Shown here piece after piece: positions 11,834 to 24,400 of a DNA stretch of 64,000 bases. The stretch covers positions 8,821,538 to 8,885,537 of the forward strand of contig OX467091.1 of the NCBI GenBank assembly GCA_950106755.1. The letters are read 5' to 3'. A program made the translations under genes and the position numbers. This DNA is from Climacium dendroides (lineage: Eukaryota > Streptophyta > Bryopsida > Hypnales > Climaciaceae). The notes below the pieces were generated by a model that was given only the letters and a program-made list of their open reading frames with translations, made no database searches and was not told where the DNA came from. Position 1 is the first letter of the stretch. Every line of letters starts with the position of its first letter.

Positions 11834-13737
11834 CATTAGCGACTTTAGCTACATGTATCGATTACTCATCTTCACACATCTAGATTAGTTTTGATAGCAT
11901 ATAAGAATGGTAATATGCAAGTTAATTAAACATTCATTCCTTTAGAGAAAGAAGTATAAATATTATTGAAAATGCTCTCTAGGTTATACATAGTGCAACT
12001 TTATGGTTACCAACATCTCCAAAATATACTAATATATTCTTTTGGTCAAACTTAATCTTGACCTTGAGAGATAAGTTTAATTGTTTTCAAGTCAAACCAA
12101 GGAAATGAAGTTTTGTTTTAATTTCACTTTTCAAATTTCAAAACTTTAATACCATTTACTTTTTAATTTTAGACCTAAGCTTTACATGGATAATTAAAAT
12201 GCAGTTTTGGAGTTTTCTTGTAATTCTTAAGATTTTCTTTAGGTATTTCACCCAAAAATATCATATGAATTTCATGATTGTATGAAAAGTATCTGAAATT
12301 CTCAGTTCTAACAAGAAGCATAAAATCTTATTCATGCAAAGTGTTAAGAAAAAGCTATAAAATTTTTATGTCTTAATTACACATAAAAGTGTGCTTTGAA
12401 AAGTGTATTCATTGAATTTTGAACACTTCAAGCAAGATTTCATTTTACCTTGACCACATGTTTGGGGAAGTTGTGAAAATATTATAAATGAATGAGTGGA
12501 TAGGTTTAACTTTGCAACACTAGGTTGGTCACCATGGACATCATCATTTTGATAGTGTGTGAATTATTTGTTTAAAAGCAACCCAAGAGTAATCATTTGA
12601 GGTCAAATAATGGTGTAAGATTTTTCTTTTTCACACCAAATTTCAAGGATGAACATCTACATTTACATAGAAAGATTCTTTATCATCCATCAAACATGTT
12701 TAGGCCATTTGCATTGTTAGAGGGTTAACCTGTGAGGGACCAAGTGTCCATTCAATGTACACAAGAAATCTTGAGTAGATTCCTACAAATACAATTTTGG
12801 TCAAATGTTCACAAAGTTTTGATACAAGGTGTTGGAATTGCATTAGAAGACATTTTGAGGCCTCTAAAAAATTGTTTCAGGCTTGTTCTCAATTCTATTC
12901 CCGTGGCAACAAAAGAATGCGGCTAGTTTTCAAATTAAAAAAAAATTAAAATTAAAATTAAAATATCTAAAATACAAAAAATAGTTGAATTTTTTTTCTT
13001 TTCCAGGAAATAGAGTGGCATGGTCTTGACTACGTTAGACTGTACAGCTAGCAATGTTCCCACTCAGTCGAGATAGTTTTCAGAGCCCGGGAACTCGCAA
13101 TCTTTTAGAGGCCTCTAATGATGTTATTCCCTTAGAAGGTTTATAACTTTTTTCTAATTGGGTGCTTGGATCAAAATTTATACTTCCCTAAACTTTTAGG
13201 GTAGTCCAAGCAACTATGGGTAGCATATGCAAAACTCCTCCCATAGTTTTGAAATTGGGCAAGCATATAAATCACATGATACAAGATGCAAATGTCAAAA
13301 AAATAAGTATATATAATGTAAAAATCTCATTCTAGGAGGAGTTAAGAGTTTGTTGGCCTTATCAAGCAAGGTTGTAAAAAAACACTTTTTTTTTCTAACT
13401 TCAAACATTTCAAGCTTTCAATATGTACTATCAAACTTTCCAAATTTCTTTTTCACACATTCCTAGTCTAGTATAAATTTGTCAATGGATGAATTTTGGA
13501 AACATCCCCTTTTCTCATTTTTCCCTTACTACCTTTTATAAAGTGGCAGTTTTTCCCATGATTTCTTCCTGAAATGTACCTCAATCCTTTAAGGGTTTAT
13601 TTAATGCGATTCACAAGTGCGAACGTAACACTTGTTGCTTGGAGTCAACCCAATTTGATTGAATGAATGAGAGTGTTCCAACAATGAAGCTTGCTTAGAA
13701 CTCTATTGAAGGGGGGAGGTTCTAAAAGTGCTCAAGC
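11834..13737. other. AT-rich intergenic, nothing recognised
   Basis: An ATTAAA-rich tract lies near 12,936-12,965. Parts may be old TTAA-family fragments. Confidence 0.35.
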
Positions 13738-14300
13738 TCTAACCCCTAATGTCCCATTGTCCCTACAAGAGACAAAATGGATTTCGGGCAAGTTCCTATG
13801 ATCTCAATTTTTACTGAAACTTTCTCGTAAGATAGAAAAATTTAAGAGCTTTTTGGGAATATATTTTTTATTTCAATCAGTGCTCAGGAGCAAAAGTTAT
13901 GCCACAATAACCTCAAAATGGGGGAGACCGGGCAGCAAAAAAAACCCACAAAAAATTGAAATAAAACTTTGAATATTTTTGTTCTTGTAGATTATATCTT
14001 TTTTGTAAATGGAAAGATTTGATTCATTCCATTTGGATTAGAGATGTGAAAGTTACGGAGCTTCTTGTTTTGCCAGCAATCATAGCGACTTCTTGAAAAA
14101 AAAAATTCTTTCACTTTGAATGCTAATATCTTTCAACCTGTACGGTCAAAAATCATAAAAAATTTATCACATGATCTAAGACAAGTGTAGAACAAGATCA
14201 TATGGTTAGATTCTAAAATTTATTTTGTAGGTGATTGTAGTAGAAGTGGTAGTTTTGAGTGGTTTTGGCAGAAAAATGGCCATAGGACTTTTGGGGCTAA
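13738..14300. mobile_element. TTAA-family element, copy E2 (shorter)
   Basis: Starts CTAACCCCTAATGTCCCATT and ends GGACTTTTGGGGCTAA. About 560 bp. Internal blocks match E1 (TTTGAATGCTAATATCTTTC, CATATGGTTAGATTC). The outer TTAA has mutated to CTAA. Confidence 0.65.
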
Positions 14301-14530
14301 AATCACCCACCTCTTCAAATGTACACCATTTCTACATGCTGCTTTTTTTTTGTTGTTGTACCAGCAATGTGCAAACCATGTACAATACTTGAGGAGGTGG
14401 GCGATTCTGAAACCCTACGCCATTTTCAACTTCAAAAACCCATAACTAATTCCACAAAGCTCCAAACAATATGAAACGACTTGGGTTATATGCCAATTCC
14501 ATTTCTCTTCCAAGTAAAATTTACTAAAAA
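14295..14530 (+). repeat. R1-containing repeat with one degenerate minisatellite unit
   Basis: CACCCACCTCTTCAAATGTA, then one TACATGCTGC..CAGCAATG unit, then GAGGAGGTGGGCGATTCTGA and R1. Same order as 15,630-16,440 and 19,090-19,370. Confidence 0.7.
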
Positions 14531-14779
14531 AAAAAAAGGATTCCAAGAACTTTCCCGTCTCCAAATCCAGGTTCCACCTCTTCTGTGCTTCGCTTCATGG
14601 ACCTCCTACCGCACTCATATCCCCGCCTAATTTCAATAGCAACCAACATTGACTGAAGTTGGCAGGGCTGAAAGCTGCGGCTCAGGTCGCCTAGATCCGA
14701 ATCTATGTCTTCAGTTGTATTCAAGCCGTGCGTACCACACGGCTGGCGGGTTTTTTTGTATATTGCCCCACCTTTGCAA

Positions 14780-14866
14780 TGAAATTACGTTTCTTTTTTC
14801 TTTTTTCTTTTTTGACTTTTTTGACTTTTTTTTTTAAAGGAACTGTGTTTCATTTGTTTCAAAAAA
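14780..14866 (+). repeat. TTTGCAATGAAATT ... TTTGTTTCAAAAA tail-like repeat
   Basis: CTTTGCAATGAAATTACGTT..CATTTGTTTCAAAAAAA. The same pattern occurs at 37,335-37,372 (plus) and in reverse near 9,322-9,362 and 25,430-25,463. It may be the 3' end of a non-LTR retroelement family. Inference only. Confidence 0.4.
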
Positions 14867-15630
14867 ACAACACCAGTCAGGGCTTGTCATCCCATACCTC
14901 CTCCCAGTGAGCCACATCAATGAATGTCCATTGCTATAATTATATATGGGCATGCTCGGTGGGGTTTCAATCCCTTATCACATTCAACCAAAAATACATA
15001 AATTCTCACATAACATAACTAAAGGGAAGGAAGCTCCACCCCTTTTGATCAAATTGTCTTGTCTCTGCAGCTACTAGGGGCTCGTATTTTATTTTTCTTG
15101 CAATAAGTTTAAAGGTGCCCTTTTCTTGCATAATTTTTTTTTTAATTCCATTTTTTTTAATTTTTAATTTTTAATTTTTTAATTTTAAAAAAAAAATTAA
15201 AAAGGGTCATGTGTCTCCAATTTGCCTACTTCACCTTCCAATGATCATATTCCAGCCAGCCAGTGCAAGTGCGCAGTGGGTCTCCACCTTGCCTTGGGTT
15301 TGGAGCCCGAGCCCGCCCCGCCTCACCCCGCCCTGCCCCCTGCCCCCTGCCCCTGCCCCTGCCCCTCAGTCTGCTCCTTAATTCCTCGTGTTCTGCGCGT
15401 CTGAGTCGAAGGTTTATATATGATATTGAGCCATGAAGGGCGCCTTCATTTGCCACTGACTTTTCACATTGGCTCTGTACTTCCGTGATTTGGCTTTGAT
15501 TCAGATGCCAGGGGAGAGAGCAGCGAGCGCCAAGGGGAGACGCCAAAAATTTCTAGCACAAGGCAAGGCTATTGGAAGCAAACGGAAACCGGTCATTAAC
15601 GAAACGTACGTAGGAGGTTCTAAAACAAGC
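14867..15630. other. intergenic with CCCCTG tract
   Basis: TGCCCC iterations at 15,333-15,366 and a small GC-rich pocket to 15,560. No gene supported. Confidence 0.35.
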
Positions 15631-15639
15631 ATACGGGGT

Positions 15640-16235
15640 GTAAACTCGCCCAACTCCTCAAATGTACACCGCTTGTACATGTTGCTTTTTTCGTAGCCTT
15701 CAGCAATGTCTACCGTTTGTACATGTTGCTATTTCATAGCCTTCAGCAGTGTATATTGTTTGTACATGTTGCTTTTTTGTAGCCTTCAGCAATGTACAGG
15801 ATTTGTACATGTTGCTTTTTTTAGTCTTCAACAATGTTTACTGTTTGTACATATTGCTATTTCATAGCCTTCAACAGTGTATACTGTTTGTACATGTTGC
15901 TTTTTTGTAGCCTTCAGCAACGTACAGGATTTGTACATGTCGCTTTTTTGTAGCCTTCAGCAATGTATATGATTTGTACATGGTGTTTTTTTTGTAGCCT
16001 TTAGTAATGTATATTGTTTGTACATGTTGCTTTTTTCATAGCCTTCAGCAATGTACACTATTTGCACATGTTGCTTTGTCGTAGCCTTTAGCAATGTACA
16101 CAATTTGTACATGTTATTTTGTCGTAGCCTTCAATAGTGTACACGATTTGTACATGTTGATTTGTCATAGCCTTTAGCAGTGTCTATTGTTTGTACATGT
16201 TGCTTTTTCATAACCTTCAATAGTATACAAATAGT
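15640..16235 (+). repeat. minisatellite, unit about 43-44 bp, about 13 copies
   Basis: The unit has TTTGTACATGTTGCTTTTTT and GTAGCCTTCAGCAATGTA. Copies vary by point changes and small indels. Followed by GGAGGTGGGCGATTTTGGAG and an R1 copy. Confidence 0.9.
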
Positions 16236-16514
16236 GTACATTTTAGGAGGTGGGCGATTTTGGAGCACTGTGATAGTTCAACTTCAAAATTTCATATCCA
16301 ATTCCACAAAGCTCCAAACAATATGAAATGATAGGTTGGATGCCAATTCCACTTGTCTTTCAAGGAGAGTTTACTGAAAAATAATTCAAGAAGCTTCATC
16401 CCTCCAAAATTGAGTTTTAGCTCTTATTAGGTGAACAATTTATGGACCTCCTACCTTAATACTAGTGTGTCCTATGTTGTTGCCACAACCTAAATAAAGT
16501 AAAAGTATTTTTTT

Positions 16515-16910
16515 TTAATTTTTAAAACCAAAAATAATTCAAAAGACCTACAACTTTCACACTGTAGGTCAAAATGCCATGAAATAAAGCCCATGCAACC
16601 CTCCTTGCAAAGGACTTTTTGATGGTACCACTATTAGAAATTTCAGCAATTTCAGTCGATTCGGTCGCGTTGATTTAGTCATTTTTTGACAGAAATTTGT
16701 TGAAATCAATAGATTTCTTCCCTAAGCCCTCAAGTTATTTGAATCTACACCTTAAATTAGGATGTTTGTTTTGTTTTGTTTGTTACAATAAGATCTCCTA
16801 GACCATGCGTCCCCTAGTCACATTCTTGGTACTGTTAGAAAGCTCTTTGCAAGGAAGTGTGCACATGCTCTTTTATTGTGACATTTGAATTCATGCTAAA
16901 AAATATATTG
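16515..16910. repeat. two inverted R2 copies around a 130-bp spacer
   Basis: A plus copy at 16,515-16,632 and a minus copy at 16,763-16,910, with a unique spacer between. The pair could fold into a long hairpin. Confidence 0.6.
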
Positions 16911-17296
16911 AATTTTGAAGTTTCTATGAGTAAAAAAAATCAAAAAATTACAAAGTACCTTTTTTACTATAGCAATGGCATAAAGCACTCTTGTTGTTTT
17001 GATGACATAGTCAATTATTTCTTATCAAATTAAAAAAAGTAAACAAAAGTACCTTAGTTAGACATTAGAAAAAGAATAGAGCCTCAAGAGGGCTTTTAGA
17101 CTTGGGAGCACCCTTATAAGTAACATTTCATATTGCTACTTCCACACTCCACAAACCACCACCAACAAAACCTCCCGCTCATTTTACAGGCAAGTTATTT
17201 GTGGCAACCCCACAATCTTGCAAGTTTCCACATATTCTTCATCCACGACTTTCATCTTGAACCTGTTCTTCATCCAATTATGGTTTCCTAGCAGTA

Positions 17297-17570
17297 AGGT
17301 AGGTACATCCAAAACCGCCACTAGGCTGCCGAGCCTATTTTTCTATTATTAGGCTAGTCAAATTTCCACATGTTCTTGTTGGCAAGTGAAAGGAGGTTCC
17401 AACGCACCAAAGAACATGGCATTTCGATGCTGCATACAAAAGTTATTAAGGAACCAAAGTTTGATTCTGAAAAACGTTTCTTCTACATAGATACAAAGCT
17501 GATTTTGGAGATGTACATACAACATAGATGGCATTTTTAAGGTCATTGGCACATTTGGGTGTACCTACCT
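17297..17570. mobile_element. MITE (family M2), copy 1
   Basis: Inverted ends AGGTAGGTACATCCAAAA and TTTGGGTGTACCTACCT. 274 bp. About 80-90% alike by eye to 27,944-28,215 along its length. Confidence 0.8.
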
Positions 17571-19089
17571 CAGTTTACATCAACCAACGCCTCTCATCAT
17601 TGTGCATTTCAAGGGAAAAAAACACTAAAAAAACACCTCCTCGTCGGGCTCCTCGTCAACCCTTATTTTTTTTAATTTTATTTTTCTTTCTCCCAAAATG
17701 CCCTCCTCCTTGGACATTGCTCTACACATACAAAATGAAAAGAAAAGAAAAGGCCCCTGGCTGGCTCGTCTGGTTGCAGTCTGAGTCTGGTTGGATAGAA
17801 ATGATTCGGGCCACCTGCACTTGCTCGCTCGCTCAGGTGGGTTTCCTTGCCAAATCTCGAGCTGCGCTGCGCTGAGCTGAGCTCGTGTCTTACAAAGGTG
17901 TCCTGGCCCCGGGGATGTCCCGGACCACTTTCATGATGGGGTTTTCATCGGGGCGCTGGTGACATGACCACATGACTGTGTGGGCCAATCATGTGGTCGC
18001 TTTGCTTGGTCGGGGCGGAACTTTTTGTGCAAATTCCATCGGAACTCGGATTCAGAGGGGGAGATCACGAGGGAGGGTCGGCTTTTTTTTTCTCCTTTTC
18101 TCCCACAAGCATGTTGCAAGGGGTTTCCGTCAAGTAGAGAGGCTGATTTCACACCAGATAAACAACCTGTCACTCCCAGGTATGGAACCTGCAACCATGC
18201 CCTTTGGTTTGGGTACCTTTCCACCATCATCCGGGAAGTTTTGGGTCGTCTCAGAACCAGGTCGGCCTGGTTTTCACTTCACTTCAACTTTCAGTTGAAG
18301 TGCATCTGCCCTTTTAAATGGCAGTACAATTTGTTGGAAGAAATCTTTTTGCAATTTTTTTTTTTTGAAAGTCTGTGAATCTTAACATGACGTTTAATAA
18401 TCATGTTGAATTTCAAAACATGCAAGTCTCTATATTTTTGTGGGAGAAGGATATCGAATTTTGTTTGTGCAGTGATTGGCAAGTTTTACTATATATGCCA
18501 GTTCGCTTTCATCACCGTCCACATTGAATCAGCCTTTTTATTTCACTTTTTGAGAAAGTGCCAAGATCGAGATCACTTAAAAATTAGGTGAAGCATTGTA
18601 TTTCTGCACTTCATTCATCTTTTGAACCCCCCAAAACACTTTTCAATTGTATTTATGCATTTTTTCATCCAAATTTGGCATCTTCATCCACATTTTTAAC
18701 AAAAACAAGGAGATTTTTGGCGAAAAAAGATTGTCTTTTTTAGGGCGACAAGTAGACATTTCTTTATTTTGAAATGGTGAAATCTAAGTATCTGTCCCCA
18801 TGGTGCTTAAAAAAAGGGTTGCATTGAATAGGGATTTTTAGGGGATCCATACTAATTAATCGACATTACACACTATATAAATATCTACCTTCATTGTACA
18901 TCAATAGTTACTGAAGTGTTTAGGGGTTGGACATCATGTTTCAAATGTCTACTATTTTCTACAATAAGTCCTTTTGATTTTTTGGTCCCCTTAATACCTC
19001 AATTTAGTGTAAGTTAGTCGTTCTTGTAACGAACGAACTAGAGAATTGGTTGGTAAGGTAAGAGGTTCTAAAAATGTACAGGCTCTAAA
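17571..19089. other. intergenic with GC-rich pocket at 17.8-18.3 kb
   Basis: Overlapping open frames in three frames around 17,930-18,380 match no known family. The rest is AT-rich. Confidence 0.35.
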
Positions 19090-19370
19090 ATCACCCCACG
19101 CCTTTGAATGTATACTATTTGTACATGTTTCTTTTTTGTAGCTTTCAGCAATGTATGAGCAATGTACATTTTAGGAGGCGGATGAATTTATAGCCCTATG
19201 CCATTTTCAACTTCAAAACTTCATAACTAATTCCACAAAGCTCCAAAAAATATGAAACGACTTGTATTAGATGTGAATTCCACGTGAAATTCACTGAAAA
19301 ATAATTCAAGGAGCTTTACCTCCCCCAAAATTCAATTTCAGCTCTTAGATGGGTGATTTTTCATAGCTAA
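19090..19370 (+). repeat. R1-containing repeat with a single minisatellite unit
   Basis: TTTGTACATGTTTCTTTTTT..GTAGCTTTCAGCAATGTA once, then GGAGGCGGATGAATTTATAG and R1. Confidence 0.75.
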
Positions 19371-21168
19371 GTTTAAAAACATTTAAAATCAAGAACTTTG
19401 TAAAAATTTAGGTTTTGACTTTCAAAATGCCCATGAGACTTGCATTGTCCTTCAAAGATTAATGAATCTCAAAGATGATTTTGAACGAAATTAGTATAGT
19501 TTTATCATGTGCATGAAGGATTAGGACATGTTTGAATAAGTTCTCAAAACTTATCATAACCTAGTGAATTAAGCATATATGGAAAAAGATTGTCTTTTGA
19601 AATTTACTCTTATAGAATTATCATGTTTGAATGAATGTGGAAATTTGAGAGAAAAAATCAAAACTTTAACAAAGTAGGTTGCAAGATTTTAGTATTTGAA
19701 TATAGAAAAAGATGAAGTTGTTTTATGGTCCTACTAGACATAGTCAATAAACTTTGATTTGAAGTGAGTTTTTTACATTGCATATGTTTATTTGACCTCC
19801 ACTTGCTAGCTACATACTTGTCAAATTTTAAATTGAAGAGGATTTTTCTATGTTTATGTTTCCCAATTCCCCCAATTCCCCCTCACTACCCCAAGTGAAC
19901 TTTGGAATGTACAACCTTTTATCTAAGCACTTTAATACTTCAAACATTATAGTAAAAATAGCACATTTTTGCACTTTGTATCAAATTGTTAAAGAAACTC
20001 AAATAAAATGATCTCGTAGAAATTTATCAAAATTTCCAATTTTTCTTTTGAGTAATAGTTTTCCCGAGAGTTTTCCTTTCAGGGCTAAAATCATATTTAA
20101 ACTATTTTAAATTATTTTCATTGAAACACTTACAAATAAAACAAACAAATTGAAACAAATGAACTTCTAATTGTTTTAACTTTTGTATCCTAGATAATAA
20201 ATGAATTTAAACATGTCTTCTACCTATAAAGACTTGTTATATACATTTATTAAATCTATTTTTTCCCACCTTCAAAAATATGTATATTATTTATGGATTA
20301 TGGATTTATGGTTTACAATTATAACTTGAAGTTGAAAGTGATTACTTAATCATCAATCTAAATTGCACTTGATAATGCATCTTTACAATTTTAGAAATCT
20401 AAACTAGCTCAAGGGCATGTAGGATGAAAACATGAAATAATTGCACTATTTATTGCATGTTGCATTTCCAACTTGTGTCTTACATTATACCTTTTGAACT
20501 TTGAATAATAACCAAATAGAGCCAAAATTTATGGGAGATGTGGATGTTACCATTTTAATTATATATATTATTTTTTCATTTTTTCATTTAAAAAAATATG
20601 CATGAAAATTGCTAATTTGTTACATTTATGGTTTTTATAAATTTTAATATCTAAAATTATAAAACTAGATTTCATCTCTTAGGGATATATTCTTGAGTAC
20701 TTTATCTATGATCTTTCTATAGTGTAAGGGCCAAAATTTCATGTCTTCCACATGGGTGCACCCCCCCTCCGTAATAAGACTTTTGTGTGCATATTTCTAA
20801 ATATTTAAAAACATTGTTCCATCATTTTTGTAGAATCTCATCCTCATCAAAATCATTAAGAATGACCAATTTTACTTTTACTTTTGAATGTTTTCACTAT
20901 TTTTCAATGATTTAAACATCAAAGCATTTATTTTGTGAAGTTTTTAGTTAGCTTGAAACTACAGTTTTTGTAGATGCCTAAAAACATCTCATTTGCCCGA
21001 TTTGAAGTATTTTTGCAAAAGTTATAAGTCTCTGAAGTTCGCAGCCGGTCAACCCTAATTGGTCCGATTTTGTCCGTGAACAATGAGATTCTGTCCAATA
21101 TGACAACTGTGAATATAATGGCCTAAAATCTAGGGCAAATATGAACTTATGTTTCAAGAGGTGCTTAA
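19371..21168. other. AT-rich intergenic, nothing recognised
   Basis: No repeat structure or gene seen by eye. Confidence 0.35.
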
Positions 21169-21475
21169 GTAATGAATCAAAATTTTATTAAAATGGCATT
21201 ATTCCATTAAAATTGTGAAAAGTGGAAGGGTAAAATTGGACAATCTAACGGGATTCAAGGCACCAAAAATTAGAAATCATCTACACAAAGCCCTAAAGTC
21301 CCAAAGACCAAAACTAGTATAGATTTCAAAATGCATGGTCTAAACATAAAAAAGTGCCAATTGACATTTGTGGAAACATGCCAATTTTACGAAATTGACA
21401 TTGAAAGAATGAAATGAATGGGAAAATGGTGTATGGAATGCCGCCATTTTAATGAAATATCCCATAGTGAGAATA
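21169..21475. mobile_element. degenerate MITE related to family M1
   Basis: Left TTTTATTAAAATGGCATTAT and right GCCGCCATTTTAATGAAATA form the M1-type inverted ends. Interior diverged. Confidence 0.5.
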
Positions 21476-24400
21476 CCGCCAATTTCAGGGAATTGAAGTT
21501 TGGCCCCTTTCAGATTTGAGGGGCTAGCTTATATACATATAGTCTGAATATTGGGATCCTTTCCAAACTCTGAACTCCGGGATCGTTCGCAGTATCGATA
21601 TTGCAGTTGATACATGAGAGATTGTCAGAAGCAGCCCTGCGCTCGCAGGAACCCGTTTTCTTCCTCCATGCCATCGCGCGCACTTCTGCAGCAAGCTTCA
21701 GTGATTCTGTCGTCACTGCCGACGACGTCTCTGACTGCCCTCTAACTTGTGTGAATCCTTCTACAACTTACAGTCATCATGATTGCTCTCATTCTCACAT
21801 GATGCATAGAAGCAAGTTCAGGTACGAGACCCTTCGTGTGACTCTTTTGGGCCGCTTTTGTGTACCGGATCAGACTAGCTAGTACGTCTTGAAGTTCGTA
21901 ATGTATAAAACAAATACATATGGCAGATAGATCGAGCTAGCGCGAGAGCGCGTGGCTTCTGAATTGTGGCACAAATTGGCAGGGTCTGCTACCAAGTTGT
22001 AGAACTCGTGCCTTCTCCCTCGCTTCAACTGAGCACCAGCTGAGCCTGCGCGCCCATCTCTGCCGAATTGAACCTTCTGCAAGGTGTTGCTAGCTAGCTT
22101 GTGAAAACCGTTAAAAAAAACAAAACCCCACGGGTACCCGTCTTTACTCCCGAGGTGACATTTAATTTCCACATGGCAGTCTTGAAGCGGAGTGGATCAG
22201 AGCTTCCAGACCGTGATATGTAATAATTTATATAATAAGCGGAATTGAAAGCCCGGACTCGCAGGAGCTAGAAGGCTGCGGAAGGATCAGGCCAAAAAGC
22301 TGTCGATCAGGCCGTGTGAAAGAGCGAGGTACCAGCACTGGGGATCGAGTTAACAATGCAATGAATGCTAGCTAGGGTGTTTAAGAAAAAGTAACAATTG
22401 CAATACATATTGATTAATTAATATGGATGAGTCAGGTCAGCCCATGGCCGAGACGGAGACTGTTCAGATAATCATCTGTGTTCCTGTAATAAATTTCTTC
22501 GATTGATCACTGAAGTCACTTATGGCAGACGTGGAAAGTCAGGTCAATTGAATGCAATCAATGAGATGCATGTCCCCTTTCTGATATATGCCTCTGGAAG
22601 CTTGCAACGATTGAAAGCGAATAGCGCATACAAACGGCGTTCTAATTATGCGTCAGCCCAGGAACACATGGTTTCATTTGTGAGGCTGCTCTCTGGCCGG
22701 AGCCTGCCTACCTAGCTAGTGTACGTAGCTTAGGCGTGACTAATGAGTTTCGATTTCAGGCTGTACACGCTCTGATTGTTTGTAAATAAATGAACCCCTA
22801 TTAATCAATGGAACTATAGAATTGCATTATTTGGAACAAGTTGGAAGCTAGTGTATAAATTAAACTCTGTCCCTGATTCGAAGAAGAATAACATCCAGAG
22901 CTTTACGAGCCCGGCTTGCTTGACGCTCTGTCTTCCGTCCACCTCGACCTGTCGATATCAGTCTGATTCCAGTATCAGCTCCAGTACAACGCGGTAAGTA
23001 GGTGAAACTGGACGGGGACTGTTAAATTAACTTACACCGTTAAGTGTCCTGCTACTAATTCACTGTATGCATGCCATAAGTCAGTCCCCAAAGTGGCAAC
23101 AAGAGTTGGTTTACGTACTCTCTTGGAGCCAGTTACTGCTACTGGTGCTTCCAGTTACTGTGGTACCAGGTGCTCCCCACTTCCGGAATGTACGCAGTAA
23201 CTGCTACAGTCGACCTGAGTGTGTAAGCGACTCTTGAATCCAAGGCTGATACGGTAAATTTCTAGTGCGTGTCGATCTCGAACTGCAGAAGACACTTCCT
23301 AACCTCCTTAATCTGACTGCCTTGGGTCCCGTAAATATGACTGCTCCAGTCAGGATGGCGTCACAAGTGTGCATGGTCGATAATTTATAATATATATGTA
23401 AGTTCTAGAATTGTCATGAACCTAGTAACCTACAGAAACTTACTGATCGACCACACACTAGGTTACCCTAATCTGGCACCAACAAAAACTCACCGGTACT
23501 ACTAGAATCATGAAAGGGTTCACTGATTTCAAACGTCAATTTGTTACAGTTGTCGGACATTTCACAACATTGCCTTTGCCGGAACCAAACTCTATAGTAT
23601 TTCTAGTTCCTAGAACTTGGTGCAGTCGAGAGTCACAATTTCGGCACTCTGAACTTTAGGCACCAATATAACGTCGTCGCCAATTCGTACGTAGATATAT
23701 TAAACTTTCCCATTGAATTCGTCATGACAAATTTCTTTCACAACTGGTGTGCAAAACTACAATTAATCTTTCGCTGTCCTAGCTTCGCTCGTTTTCAAAG
23801 GGAGAATCACTGGTGTATCCATCTCTGAATGCGAAATTTTGCATTTTAATGAAAACACATGGCCGTAGAATAGCGAATTGGAGTAGTACGTTTTTCCACT
23901 CCTGAAAAACCGTGCCCAATTAGCAGCCCGTACGTACTTCCAGGCAGTGCTAGTCCATTGCGAAGAGGTTCAGTTTAGATTATTCACTGCAGCCAACCAA
24001 GAGAAGGAACAAAGCGACAGAGATTTGATGTAAACTAGCTAGAGATCCCAGCAGGCCTTGCCGTGCCAAAGTAGCTCTCTAAGTTGATCCCACCAAGAGA
24101 AAAACAGATGACCAGCGTCAGTCACTTCCGGTTAATGACAAGTTCCGGTGATCAGCTAATGCAGCTAGCTAGCTTACGTAAGGATCTGACCATCATACTA
24201 GCTCAATAATAATAATAATCATAATAATTATTAATAATATTGTAAGTATTGTAAGTATACAGCACAAATTTTAAAAATGAAAGAAAATTGAATTGCAAAG
24301 GAAAAGAGTCAGTTAGTACACTCCATTCCAGGGAGGTAGCTAGACTTGCTTCAGTATGTGCATTCATGAGAATCCACAAGAAAATTTCTACACTCAATTT

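Noticed and set aside
15222..15546. Pro- or Arg/Gly-rich open frames on both strands
   Set aside because: Product of the CCCCTG simple tract.
17930..18380. Three overlapping open frames of about 100-130 codons
   Set aside because: They overlap in different frames on both strands, with no motif, no splice logic and no homologue recognised.
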